In this document: in pieces, positions 8,289-17,137 of the stretch
Layout: every line of letters begins with the position of its first letter
How positions within the stretch are numbered: position 1 is the stretch's first letter
Origin: JBQLZO01 sp052168315
GTDB taxonomy: Bacteria > Planctomycetota > Phycisphaerae > Phycisphaerales > UBA1924
Direction of reading: 5' to 3'
NCBI GenBank assembly: GCA_052168315.1
Contig: JBQLZO010000032.1
Location: forward strand, 1-60,034
Length of the DNA: 60,034 bases
The notes under the pieces: generated by a model
Told to the model about the DNA's origin: nothing
What the model saw: the letters and a program-made list of their open reading frames with translations, nothing else
The model's database searches: none
Translations under genes and position numbers: made by a program

Positions 8289-9851
8289 ATGCACCAAGCC
8301 AACGCATTGAAGCTCATACGGGCGGGAGTCGCATCGCTCTGCCTGACCGCCACCATGCCCGCGGCCGCACAACTCGCCCCGCAACATGTCACGCGCGAAG
8401 CGGCCCTCGAAGCCCTGACAACGAACGCGGATCAAACACTCGAAGTGATCCGCCAATGGCAGAGCACCCATTTCGACGGTGCCGACTGCAATGGCTACGA
8501 ATCGGTGCATGCCGCACTCGAATCACTCGAATCGTTTCACAACTCCTGGCGTGATGCCCCGCCCGAACGCGAGCCACTGCCATTCATTGTGGTCCATTTC
8601 CGTCACTTCGATCAACTGCTCGGCGATGATCCACAGGATGAAGTGCAACAAATGCTCGGAGATGCCGGGCGAGCATGGCTCATCCAGCAGCGCTGCGAGT
8701 ACCTCCGACTCGTCGAGGAGTCCGGTCTGATCGATGCCATCGATGAAGCGCTGCAATGCCGCCATTACCATCCGGATCGCTGGTCCCTGTTCAATTCCTT
8801 CAATGGTGCCGGCTGGATGTTCCCCAAGTTCAGCAATTCCGCATTCCTCACCACCGCGTGCAATGCCCTTCTCAAGGCGCTGGCCGCAAATGACCCAGAA
8901 AGCGCTGCGAATTGGACGCGCCGGTGGATCAACCTGACAGCCGCAGGAGCCTCACAGGACGATTCTGTGCATCGCCTCTACGCGGCCGGGCGCATCTCAG
9001 CCCTCAGTTCCTGCCTGCGACGCGCGATCGTGAGCTATGACATCAACGCAACAACGCTCGCCGCCATCGCACACGCCATGGACAATGCACGACCGATGCC
9101 AAACCCATCCGACATCGCGGCGCTCGAACGGCTGGTCCCCCAACGCACCACTGCTGTGGCCATATTCGCCATGTACGAGGAGGCACACGGACATTGGCCC
9201 GACCCGGGTCCATTGCTCCGACGAGCGGTACCCACGAAAGACGAACTGGCCGCGGCCACCGCGGAACTCCGTCTGGCCACCGAGATGCGCATCCTCTACG
9301 ACGAATCCACCGGCCCGGCCCGCGCACCCGCCGATGCGATGCGAGAGACCCTCATCGAGCAACTCCAAGCCCCACCAAAGTGGCACAATGAATTCTCGCA
9401 ATTCATCAGAGAATCGGCGATCCGTAACCTTGAAAATCCGAAGATTGTCACGGGCGCTTCCTCCGCCTCAACCCGCCTCGCGGGCACCCGGCTCATGGTC
9501 GCCATCGAATGGATGCGGGCCGACACCGGCAGACTCCCCGAATCCCTCGATGACCTGATCCCCAAGTACGCCCAGACCGCCACCGGCTGCAACTTCGCCG
9601 CCGATGGCCGCTTCCGCTACCGCCTGCTCGATCCGGACGCGACCGGGCCAGGCAGCGGATACCTCCTCTACTCCGTCGCCCCGGACGGCCTCGACAACGC
9701 CGGGCGTACGGATGAGCAGGCATTCGCCATCGACGATCGCATCCTGAAAATGAGCGTCCAGGAGGCAGCAGGTCTTGATTGGGTCATCAACGAAGTCGAG
9801 CCGTTCATCTTCCTGCCGCAGGACGCCGCTGCGTGCCGCCCCAATCCATAA
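8289..9851 (+). CDS. Secreted hypothetical protein
   Basis: A 520-residue protein with an N-terminal signal peptide (basic ALKLIRAG, hydrophobic VASLCLTATMPAAA, cleavage near AAQ). The body is mostly helical and Ala/Arg-rich without a recognised catalytic motif. The C-terminal 110 or so residues contain RMRADTGRLPES-like, DLIPKYAQ and SGYLLYSVAPDGLDNAG segments. This ending recurs in uncharacterised planctomycete secreted proteins and resembles the end of pilin-like or processed envelope proteins. Codon use is more relaxed than in the housekeeping genes nearby. Function is not known, and no neighbour suggests one. Confidence 0.75.
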   Translation: MHQANALKLIRAGVASLCLTATMPAAAQLAPQHVTREAALEALTTNADQTLEVIRQWQSTHFDGADCNGYESVHAALESLESFHNSWRDAPPEREPLPFIVVHFRHFDQLLGDDPQDEVQQMLGDAGRAWLIQQRCEYLRLVEESGLIDAIDEALQCRHYHPDRWSLFNSFNGAGWMFPKFSNSAFLTTACNALLKALAANDPESAANWTRRWINLTAAGASQDDSVHRLYAAGRISALSSCLRRAIVSYDINATTLAAIAHAMDNARPMPNPSDIAALERLVPQRTTAVAIFAMYEEAHGHWPDPGPLLRRAVPTKDELAAATAELRLATEMRILYDESTGPARAPADAMRETLIEQLQAPPKWHNEFSQFIRESAIRNLENPKIVTGASSASTRLAGTRLMVAIEWMRADTGRLPESLDDLIPKYAQTATGCNFAADGRFRYRLLDPDATGPGSGYLLYSVAPDGLDNAGRTDEQAFAIDDRILKMSVQEAAGLDWVINEVEPFIFLPQDAAACRPNP

Positions 9852-9966
9852 CGACACCAATCAGAACAACGCCAACCAACCGAAGCCCGCAACCCATTCC
9901 GCAAACCCCGCAACCATCGCGTTCGAGGGAGCCCGCCAACGCGCACCGCCACACACTCCCACCCAA

Positions 9967-10692
9967 TCACTCCCCCCCAAACACCAGCAACAACGCGAGC
10001 GCCACGATCGCCAGCGAATACACCAGCATCGGCAGCACCAGGAACCACACCACCGCCGGCCCCGTCCTCACCTTGAACACCGTCCGCACGCCCACGAAGC
10101 TGGCTACCACCGACCAGAACGGGAACAGGACCATCAGCACATCCAGCCAGCTCTCATGCACCGCGGCCGCCGCGGGCGTCGGCTGGCTCACCCACCCGTT
10201 CAGCAGCAGCGCGAACGCCGGCAGCCCCACGATCATGCTCGCGTAGATGTACACCCGCCGCGCGATCTTCGGGTCGCTCCCCTTGTGCCCGCACCATCCC
10301 AGCCGCACGCGGTACCACCAGCCACCGATGAAGTACCGCAGCGCCCCGCCCAGCAGCCCGACCAGGCCGATCAGCAGCCACACGACCCCCCACGAACCGC
10401 CGATCTCCTCGTCCAGCCGCCCCGTCATCGCCCGCTGCATCAGCCGGTCCCACACATGCGCCATGCCCAGCACCCAGCAGCACAGGAAGGTGATCGCCGC
10501 GTAGTGGTTCCTGATGAAGTGCCGGAAAAACACATCGGGGCGGAAATACAGGTACACCAGCCACCAGTGGAACGCCGGAGCCTCGCCCCCTGATGGTGAT
10601 GTTGAAGAAGGCGATGGCGATGAAGAAGGTCCCGAACCGGAAGGTCCCATCGGACCGCCGGAAGACCACGGATTCGAATGCCCTGACCGCAT
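9967..10692 (-). CDS. YIP1-like multi-helix membrane protein
   Basis: A 241-residue membrane protein with a polar, Ser/Pro/Gly-rich N-terminus (about 1-38) and about five hydrophobic segments (about 62-80, 100-125, 150-170, 190-205 and 215-238). The layout resembles bacterial YIP1-domain proteins, but this is a resemblance rather than a firm family call. An AAGGAG sequence about nine bases before the ATG at 10692 supports the start. It follows, on the same strand with a 125-base gap, another small membrane protein, so the two may be co-transcribed. No catalytic residues are apparent. Confidence 0.6.
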   Translation of the reverse strand: MRSGHSNPWSSGGPMGPSGSGPSSSPSPSSTSPSGGEAPAFHWWLVYLYFRPDVFFRHFIRNHYAAITFLCCWVLGMAHVWDRLMQRAMTGRLDEEIGGSWGVVWLLIGLVGLLGGALRYFIGGWWYRVRLGWCGHKGSDPKIARRVYIYASMIVGLPAFALLLNGWVSQPTPAAAAVHESWLDVLMVLFPFWSVVASFVGVRTVFKVRTGPAVVWFLVLPMLVYSLAIVALALLLVFGGE

Positions 10693-10817
10693 GACGATGC
10701 GCTCCTTCTTGGCCCGAACCGGACCACGCCCGCCGGATGCACCCGCTCAGCACCCGGCCCGCCGCACCCGCCCGGAACACACCGACCCAACACCCCACCA
10801 CGACCCCACCCCATCCC

Positions 10818-11219
10818 TCACGGCATCGTCGTCGCCAGCATCCCACCGATCACGATCGCGAACCCCGCGACATAGATGAAAATCACCACCAGCATCGTGA
10901 TCGCCACGATCTTGATCGCCGAGGCCAGCGACTCCGCCCCCCGCGAGGCCATCCCCGCATCCTCCGACTCCCGCGCGATGAAGAAACTGCTCCCCGCCTT
11001 GTAAAGCAGCACACCGATCCAGATCGGCAGCCATGCGATCACGATCCCGAAGATCGTCAGCGCCGTCAGCACACCGTTGATAATCGCCAGCACCCCGATG
11101 AACTTCAGCCACCCGCTCGTGTCCACCAGCGCCCGCATGCCCGGCGAGAACACCCCATCACCCACACCAAGCGGGCCGGACACCGTGGGAGGAACACCCG
11201 GAGAATCCATCTGCGACAT
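10818..11219 (-). CDS. Small membrane protein, DUF5362-like
   Basis: A 133-residue protein with two long hydrophobic segments (about residues 38-72 and 99-130). The stretch GWLKFIGVLAIINGVLTAL followed by IAWLPIWIGVLLYKA is characteristic of the DUF5362 family of small bacterial membrane proteins, which has no assigned role. The start is set at 11219: GGAGG at 11227-11231 (minus strand) is seven bases from this ATG but only one base from the ATG at 11225. Upstream in-frame residues are Arg/Gly-rich and unlikely to be translated. Confidence 0.7.
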   Translation of the reverse strand: MSQMDSPGVPPTVSGPLGVGDGVFSPGMRALVDTSGWLKFIGVLAIINGVLTALTIFGIVIAWLPIWIGVLLYKAGSSFFIARESEDAGMASRGAESLASAIKIVAITMLVVIFIYVAGFAIVIGGMLATTMP

Positions 11220-11519
11220 CGCCATGCCTCCAACCCGGCCGCGCGGTGCGCGGGCCAACGAACGAGCCATCGATCAAGCGCCCGTCCATGCCATCACGGC
11301 CCGTGGTCGGCAACGAAAGTACGCCTCGCAAGCCCCCCATGCAAGAACGATCTTCGTCGAACCAAATCTCACACACATCTGTGCGATAAGCCCCCCGAAT
11401 TCCACAGATCTGTGGATCGCAACGCCCCAAAACCAACGGCGTGCGCACGAATCCCGCGCGCACGCCGCAACAGCAGCAATCCAACCACCCCCACCACCCC
11501 GCCCCCGCCACAGACCACC

Positions 11520-14141
11520 TCACCGATCATCCATCCCCATCGGCGTGTGACCGCCCGGACCCGCGCCCGGCGACCCGACACCGCTCGGCACCGTCGTCTC
11601 GTACCGAACGCCCTGCGGAACCGGCACCGGCACACCCACCGTCACGCCGCTGCTCCCCGCCGTCTGGCTCAGTGAGTCCACCGCAACGAACGCCGTGAAC
11701 GCCGACATCAGGTTGTGCGACAACGCCGTCTCGCGGATCTCATTCACCACCCACCCCGCATCCACCCCGCCCAGCGACCGCAGCGCCAGATCCGAAATCC
11801 GCGCCCGAGCCCACACAGACCGCATCGCACGCGATTCGATCTCCCCCGCCGGCGCGCTGATCGCCACCGGAATCTCGATCCGACGCGGACCCGCGAACCC
11901 CACGGCCCGAACGCCACCCGCCGAAACCTCAGCGTGCGAACCGCGATAGGTCCCGTGCACCAGCACCGGCCGACCCACCATCAGATCCGGAATCCGACCC
12001 GGGAACACCTCATCCACCTCCAGCCCGCCCCACGCCATCTCGATGTGACGCAGCGCCGGATGCGCCACCCGATCGAAGAACAGCGTCATGATCTCCGAGG
12101 CCTTGTCCGAAAGCCCGATGTACGCCACCGCGCCCCGACCCACGCTCGCCATCGACTCCAGCAACGCCCGGTTCGTGCTCGAACCGATCCCGAAGCTGAA
12201 CACCCGGCACTCGGACGGGTCATTGTGGATCGCCGCAAGAATCTCGTGCTCGTTCGAGATCAGCCCATCCGTGATGAACACGATGAACCGCTCCCGACCC
12301 TCCGTCTTCCCGCTCGTCCCCAGCGCCGCGTTGATCCCGTTGAGCATCATCGTCCCGCCCCCGGCGCTCAGCCCCTCCACGAACCGCCGCGCATCCCGCA
12401 GGTTCTCCCGGGTCGCCGGCTGAGAGCCGGATGCCCAGGTCGTCGTGTGCCCCGCGAAGGTCACGATCTGCAGCGCATCCGCCGGATCTAGCCGATCGAT
12501 CGCCGAAAGGATCGCCTGCTTCGCCAGATGCATCGGCTTGCCCGACATGCTCCCCGAGGTGTCAATCGCAAAGATGAACTCCACCGGCGCCCGGTCCGCA
12601 TCGCGCAGCGCCTCCGGCGGCGTCAGCAGCAGCGTGAAGTACCCGCCATCGCCCCCATCGTTCGGACGCAGCACCAGCCCGGAAGCCGGCTCCTTCGGCG
12701 CCCGGAACCGAAGCACGAAATCCTTGTTCGGGATCGTGTCCGCGCCATCCAGCACCACCCGCTTCCGCCCCGCCGACTCGTTCTTCACACGGATCTGGTG
12801 CGAAGCGCTGCGGACATCCCGCGTGTTGAACCCCGTGTCCAGCATCAGGTCGATCGCGATGTCATGCCCCGAACGCTGGTGCGGGCGAAGATACTGCGCC
12901 TCCACCACCTGCCCGCTCGCCCCCGGCGCCCCCTGCGGCGCAGCCCCGATCCCAGCGCCAGCCCCCGCCACATGCGGCGGATTGAACCGCGGCGCCACCA
13001 CCATCGGGAACGCCCACTCGAACCACCCATCCACATACGCCAGCGTGTGGAAATAATCGATCGTCACATCGATCCGCTTCCCCGGCTCGATGTTCGCCAC
13101 CTTCTGCGTGAACACATTGTCACGCTCCTGCGTCAGCAGCGACGCCACATGCCCCTGCGCCCGCGCCTCGCTGTAGATCCGCTCGGCCTGCTGACGCTCA
13201 CGGATCACGCCCCGGATCTTCCGATCACCCACCGTCATCACGAAATCATGCACCGCCGCGTTGTGCGGCAGCGGGAACACATACACGGCCTCGATCTTCT
13301 CGTTGAACGGGTTCGCGAAACGCTGCGTCACGCTCACGCTCGCGATCGAGCCCTGGATCGAACCGCTCACACCCGTGTGCTCCAGCGGCACCGGCACGAA
13401 CGCCGGCGCATCCGCCGGCCGCTCGGGGTCCGGCGGCAGCGGGCACAGCAGCGCCCCGCACCCCGGCCGCGACTCAGCACCCGCATGGCTCGCCTGGACG
13501 ATCTCCGCCGCCACCTCCGGCGCCACGATCACCCACACCTCATCAATGTCATTCCCAATGAACACCCCGCCCGCGCCCGGCAACTCACGCAACCGCGAAG
13601 CCTCCGCCGCACGGCCCCCACCCGCAAACTGCGAATACACACTCGGAACGGCCGGAGCGGCCACCGCTGCATTGGGATTTACTAGAGAATAGTGACGCAG
13701 GTTCGCATCAACCGCTGCTTCCCGCCTGGACCGCGCACTAGAGCTCATCCTAAAAGCGTTCGACTCCCTCAGAGCGTCCGCCGGCTCCGCCGCATCATCC
13801 AAGTCAGACTGTGGACTCACGGACAAGAGTGGCGTTATTTCGTTCTCGAGAAGCCGCACCCGCTCCCGATCCCGCAAGCCAGTGAACACCTCGATCTCGC
13901 CACGCCTTGAGGTGATCTCTGCCCAGTCAGGCGGATACACGATGATCTCGCCACCGCCGCTCATCGCCTCATCGCCCGCCTCCCGTCCCCCCGCCACAGG
14001 CGCTGGCTGCTCTACGCAGTACTGCGCTCCCGGACTGCCGCTGCGCGACGAGTTGCAAGCGATGATCGTCGCGAGCACCAGCAGCAGCGAAGCGACGAGC
14101 AATGCGGTGATGGCCTTGCGTGGTTCTGTCAGGTCGGGCAT
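11520..14141 (-). CDS. VIT and VWA domain lipoprotein
   Basis: An 873-residue predicted lipoprotein. Residues 1-29 form a signal ending in a lipobox-like IIAC. A VIT domain (about 250-390, including SVTQRFANPFNEKIEAVYVF) is followed by a von Willebrand A domain (about 520-690) with an intact metal-binding MIDAS motif, DTSGSMSG. This architecture matches inter-alpha-trypsin-inhibitor heavy-chain-like and sortase-target-like bacterial proteins, which bind other proteins at the cell surface. The C-terminus (about 700-873) is beta-rich. The start at 14141 is supported by GAGAGG seven bases upstream. It lies 123 bases downstream of the sigma/dockerin cassette on the same strand and might belong to that regulon. 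Partners are unknown. Confidence 0.88.
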   Translation of the reverse strand: MPDLTEPRKAITALLVASLLLVLATIIACNSSRSGSPGAQYCVEQPAPVAGGREAGDEAMSGGGEIIVYPPDWAEITSRRGEIEVFTGLRDRERVRLLENEITPLLSVSPQSDLDDAAEPADALRESNAFRMSSSARSRREAAVDANLRHYSLVNPNAAVAAPAVPSVYSQFAGGGRAAEASRLRELPGAGGVFIGNDIDEVWVIVAPEVAAEIVQASHAGAESRPGCGALLCPLPPDPERPADAPAFVPVPLEHTGVSGSIQGSIASVSVTQRFANPFNEKIEAVYVFPLPHNAAVHDFVMTVGDRKIRGVIRERQQAERIYSEARAQGHVASLLTQERDNVFTQKVANIEPGKRIDVTIDYFHTLAYVDGWFEWAFPMVVAPRFNPPHVAGAGAGIGAAPQGAPGASGQVVEAQYLRPHQRSGHDIAIDLMLDTGFNTRDVRSASHQIRVKNESAGRKRVVLDGADTIPNKDFVLRFRAPKEPASGLVLRPNDGGDGGYFTLLLTPPEALRDADRAPVEFIFAIDTSGSMSGKPMHLAKQAILSAIDRLDPADALQIVTFAGHTTTWASGSQPATRENLRDARRFVEGLSAGGGTMMLNGINAALGTSGKTEGRERFIVFITDGLISNEHEILAAIHNDPSECRVFSFGIGSSTNRALLESMASVGRGAVAYIGLSDKASEIMTLFFDRVAHPALRHIEMAWGGLEVDEVFPGRIPDLMVGRPVLVHGTYRGSHAEVSAGGVRAVGFAGPRRIEIPVAISAPAGEIESRAMRSVWARARISDLALRSLGGVDAGWVVNEIRETALSHNLMSAFTAFVAVDSLSQTAGSSGVTVGVPVPVPQGVRYETTVPSGVGSPGAGPGGHTPMGMDDR

Positions 14142-14264
14142 GGCATGCCTCTCGATCGGGTAAGGGGTCGTGATGTCGTCCGTGTCAGCGAGTCGCTCAA
14201 TCAATCAGTCATTCAGTCAACGCGAACTCAGGAAACAACAGGTCCAGCGGCGGTGGCAGCGCGG

Positions 14265-14903
14265 TCAACCGGGGTTGGGCGTCGGATCAGGCTTCCCATC
14301 GCCATCCGAGCGCACCAGCCACACATTCGCGCCGATCCGCTCCCCCGCCCCATCCCCCACGCCCATCAACTCAGGAATCAATGTCACCGCACGCCCGCCC
14401 GCATCGATCCGGAAGTGCAGCCGCGCCACACGCGTCGCATCACCGGGCAATTCATCATCAAGCGAGAAACCAGCCACGATCACCCGCTCCACATCCGCAG
14501 CGTGCAGCGCCTCCGGGTCGTAGTAGGGGGGGTCCGCGAACGCCGGATGCGCCCCACCCTCAACACCCACCAGGCTCACGCCCCGCGGCAACCCGATCTG
14601 CACCTGGTACGCCCCCAGCAGCGCCCCATCGTCCGTGGGCTCGACGATGAGATCCACACCCTGGAACCACGCCACACCCTCCCCGCGCTGCGCCCCCGGT
14701 CCGAGCGTCAGCCCGATCTGGTGCCCGCGTCCCCGCTCGCCCCGATCGCCCCGCCCCGCATCCGCCCCGGTCTGCGCCACCAGCGCCGCCGGAACCCCGA
14801 ACAGCGCCACCATCGCGACCCCAACGCCCACCCACGCCGAAACAACCCGGCGCTTCCCCATCATCCTCAGCACTCCAGAGCGATCCCGTTCGCAGCGCAT
14901 CAT
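14265..14903 (-). CDS. Secreted cohesin-like protein
   Basis: A 212-residue secreted protein with a signal peptide at about residues 15-44 (VVSAWVGVGVAMVALFGVPAALVAQ). The mature part (about 60-200) looks like a single beta-sandwich: hydrophobic strands GAYQVQIGLPRGVSLVGV and VARLHFRIDAGGRAVTL bracket AHPAFADPPYYD. That pattern recalls cohesin-type domains of planctomycetes, but the match is by eye and tentative. Its ATG overlaps the stop codon of the upstream dockerin protein (ATGA at 14900-14903), so the two are translationally coupled. Cohesins bind dockerins, so a direct interaction between these neighbours is an attractive inference. Confidence 0.6.
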   Translation of the reverse strand: MMRCERDRSGVLRMMGKRRVVSAWVGVGVAMVALFGVPAALVAQTGADAGRGDRGERGRGHQIGLTLGPGAQRGEGVAWFQGVDLIVEPTDDGALLGAYQVQIGLPRGVSLVGVEGGAHPAFADPPYYDPEALHAADVERVIVAGFSLDDELPGDATRVARLHFRIDAGGRAVTLIPELMGVGDGAGERIGANVWLVRSDGDGKPDPTPNPG

Positions 14904-15652
14904 GAACCTCCGATCGCCACAACACCCAGCGCCAGCGCATCCACATCGCGCCCATCCACCACGCCATCGCCGTTGATGTCCACGCCCATCCCCCCATCGC
15001 GCAACCGCATCGCCAGCGCCATCGCATCCAGGATGTCGATCCGCTCATCCGCGTTCACATCCCGCGGATCCGACACCACCTCCGACGCATCCCCCAGCAT
15101 CGCCAACTCATCCAGCCCCGCCGCCTCCCGCGATGCCAACGCCGATGCGGGCCCCGACGCGGGCCCCGCACCCGACGTCCCCGCCCCGCCATCACCATCA
15201 CCCGCAGCGCCAGCGCTGCGCCGGGAGCGCATCGCCATCGCATCCGACGACGGCCCGCCCCCCGCATCCGCCAGCGACCCGCCGATACCACCCACCCCCT
15301 GCGGACCATGACCACCCCCAGGCCCGCCCTGCTGCGGTGGCGCGACGACCCACCACACCAGAAGAAGCGCAGCCGCCGCCGCCAGAGACCCCGACCACGC
15401 CGCGATCCGACGCGTCAGCACCCGACGACGATCCGCCCCCCGCGATCCACCACCACCCCGCGCCCCATGCCTCACCAGCTCCCGCGCCGAACCACCCGAG
15501 ATCGCCGCATCGATCGCCCGATCGACCCGCGCATCCACCCGCGGCGATCCCCCGTACTCCGCACGGATCGCCGCCCGAAGCGGCTCCGGAATCGCCGGCT
15601 CGTGGTGCTCCCCCGCGCCCCGCCCGCTGGATTGCATGTCATGAGGTTCCAT
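14900..15652 (-). CDS. Single-pass membrane protein with type I dockerin, likely anti-sigma
   Basis: A 250-residue protein between an ECF sigma gene and a cohesin-like gene. A cytoplasmic N-terminus of about 80 residues contains a short helical region (EPLRAAIRAEYG, VDRAIDAAI) like the sigma-binding part of planctomycete anti-sigma proteins. One membrane helix follows at about 83-104 (WSGSLAAAAALLLVWWVV). A low-complexity Gly/Ala stalk leads to two dockerin calcium loops at about 194-245 (DVNADERIDILDAMALAM and DINGDGVVDGRDVDALAL). An in-frame GTG at 15745 overlaps the sigma stop and could be the true start through coupling. I prefer the ATG at 15652 because the extra 31 residues look non-coding. 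Confidence 0.8.
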   Translation of the reverse strand: MEPHDMQSSGRGAGEHHEPAIPEPLRAAIRAEYGGSPRVDARVDRAIDAAISGGSARELVRHGARGGGGSRGADRRRVLTRRIAAWSGSLAAAAALLLVWWVVAPPQQGGPGGGHGPQGVGGIGGSLADAGGGPSSDAMAMRSRRSAGAAGDGDGGAGTSGAGPASGPASALASREAAGLDELAMLGDASEVVSDPRDVNADERIDILDAMALAMRLRDGGMGVDINGDGVVDGRDVDALALGVVAIGGS

Positions 15653-15741
15653 CCCCCGTGGATCGCGCACCCCACCCCCACCGTTCGCGCGATTCCACAA
15701 CTTTCTCAAAATCCCGCGCCCACCCGCCCCCCACCCAGCCC

Positions 15742-16356
15742 TCACCCCGCCCCCGAACCCATCACATCCTCAAAGTGCGCCCGAGCCCGCGGATCCGCCC
15801 GCAGCGTCCCCAACGCCTTGAAAAGCCGGCTCTTCACCGTCCCCTCCGGAATCTGCAGCGCCTCGGCCACCTCACCCACCGACATCTCCTCCACCACCCG
15901 CAACAACAACACCTCCCGCTGCCCCTCCGGCAGATCCTCAATCGCCCCCCGTACCCCGCGCCCACCACCCCCAAACGCCGATTCCTCGAGCCCGCCCACC
16001 CCCTCCGCCGCCGCACCACCATCACCGCCCGCAAGATCCCCCGTGAGCCGCACCCGCGAACGCTTCCGCGCCGCCGCCAACGCCTGATTCCGGATCACCG
16101 GATACAGAAAAGTCAGCAGCCGCCCCGTGAGCACGAACCCCGGAAAACGCCCCCACAACGCCAGAAACGCCTCCTGCACGGCATCCATCGCCGCATCCCG
16201 GTCGCTCGCAAACCGCAGCGCAATCCGCAACGCCGGCTCCTTCGTCCGCTCGTACAGCGTCCGAAAATCATCCGCCGCATCGGGCCAATCGCGGTTCATC
16301 CGCTCGACCAGCGCGCGATCGTCAGGCTCATCGGGCTCGCCGCAGTTCCCATACAT
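15742..16356 (-). CDS. ECF-type RNA polymerase sigma factor
   Basis: A 204-residue ECF sigma factor. Region 2 (about 22-90) carries ALRFASDRDAAMDAVQEAFL and LLTFLYPVIRNQAL. Region 4 (about 135-190) carries DLPEGQREVLLLRVVEEMS and the recognition helix ALQIPEGTVKSRLFKAL. A Gly/Glu-rich linker joins them. The start at 16356 is chosen because a -10-like TATTGT ends nine bases upstream, while the 30 residues before it are Cys/Gly-rich and unlike the family. It heads a minus-strand operon: its stop overlaps a GTG of the dockerin protein gene, which overlaps the cohesin-like gene. It diverges from the MarR-RND operon across 145 bases. Confidence 0.93.
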   Translation of the reverse strand: MYGNCGEPDEPDDRALVERMNRDWPDAADDFRTLYERTKEPALRIALRFASDRDAAMDAVQEAFLALWGRFPGFVLTGRLLTFLYPVIRNQALAAARKRSRVRLTGDLAGGDGGAAAEGVGGLEESAFGGGGRGVRGAIEDLPEGQREVLLLRVVEEMSVGEVAEALQIPEGTVKSRLFKALGTLRADPRARAHFEDVMGSGAG

Positions 16357-16365
16357 CCCGTCCCG

Positions 16366-16371
16366 ACAATA
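16366..16371 (-). promoter_or_regulatory. -10-like hexamer before ECF sigma gene
   Basis: TATTGT on the minus strand lies nine bases before the ATG at 16356. It matches four of six consensus positions. No canonical -35 box is seen, as might be expected for an ECF-type or variant promoter. Confidence 0.4.
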
Positions 16372-16455
16372 CCGCCCCACGCCAAGGGGTTGCGTCCCAC
16401 ACCCCCCCGGCCCCCCGCCGCACCGCCCCCCCAACATTTCACACAACCACCCGAA

Positions 16456-16493
16456 TCAACAAGTTGAGAATCGCCCGCCCCGCGCCATACGCT
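16456..16493 (+). promoter_or_regulatory. Promoter with overlapping palindrome, probable MarR operator
   Basis: A -35-like TTGAGA at 16464-16469 is 18 bases from a -10-like TACGCT at 16488-16493. A perfect inverted repeat, TCAACAAGTTGA (16456-16467), overlaps the -35 box. Its position suits a repressor site for the MarR protein encoded immediately downstream at 16502. The -10 ends eight bases before that ATG, so the message would be nearly leaderless. Confidence 0.6.
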
Positions 16494-16501
16494 GATCCCC
16501 G

Positions 16502-17137
16502 ATGACCCACCCCACCACCAGCACGCCCGCCCACACCCCGCCCGACGCCACCCAGCCCACCATGGCCGACTTCGCCACGGCCCTCGACCCCATCCTCCAG
16601 AACGACTGGCGGCACTGCCCACTCGCACGCGAACTCTTCGTCATCCACAACCAGATGATGCGCATCGGCGACCGCCTCGTCGCCGACCTCGGCATCACCG
16701 CCTCCCGCTGGCTCCTCCTCGGCGCCCTCGGCGCCTGCGGCGACCGCGAAAAAGTCCGCCCCGAAGGCGTCACCATCACCGAACTCTCGCAGGATGCGCT
16801 CCTCTCCGTCCAGAATGTCTCACGCATGGTCGCGGCCCTCGAAGCCGATGGGCTCGTCGAACGCACCACCGTCCCGGGCCACGGCCGATCAACATTCGTC
16901 CGCCTCACCGACGCCGGCCGCGCCCTCCACGACGCGCTCGAACAACGCGCCGAGACCTTCGGCACCGGGCTCATGATCGGCGTCTCCATACAAGACGCCA
17001 TCGCCTGCGCCCGCGTGCTCAAGCGCCTCTCGGCAAACCTCACCGACATGGAACGACGCCTCGCCGAAGCGCAAAGCGCCAACGCAGACATCGCAAGCAC
17101 GCAGCCCATCGAAACGGAAGCGGGGGCATCATCATGA
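16502..17137 (+). CDS. MarR-family transcriptional regulator
   Basis: A 211-residue regulator of the MarR family. A polar N-terminal tail precedes the dimerisation helices. The winged helix-turn-helix spans about residues 60-140: ITASRWLLLGAL, VTITELSQDALLSVQNVSRMVAAL and the wing segment VERTTVPGHGRSTFVRLTDAGR are typical. The C-terminal helices (about 150-200) complete the dimer interface. MarR proteins usually repress a neighbouring efflux or detoxification operon and release DNA when they bind small phenolic or drug-like ligands. Its stop overlaps the start of the membrane-fusion gene, so it is the first gene of the RND operon. A palindrome over the promoter suggests autoregulation. Confidence 0.93.
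   Translation: MTHPTTSTPAHTPPDATQPTMADFATALDPILQNDWRHCPLARELFVIHNQMMRIGDRLVADLGITASRWLLLGALGACGDREKVRPEGVTITELSQDALLSVQNVSRMVAALEADGLVERTTVPGHGRSTFVRLTDAGRALHDALEQRAETFGTGLMIGVSIQDAIACARVLKRLSANLTDMERRLAEAQSANADIASTQPIETEAGASS

Noticed and set aside
15653..15745. GTG start at 15745 for the dockerin membrane protein
   Set aside because: It overlaps the sigma stop and cannot be excluded, but the added 31 residues are Gly/Arg-rich with no family resemblance, so the ATG at 15652 was preferred.
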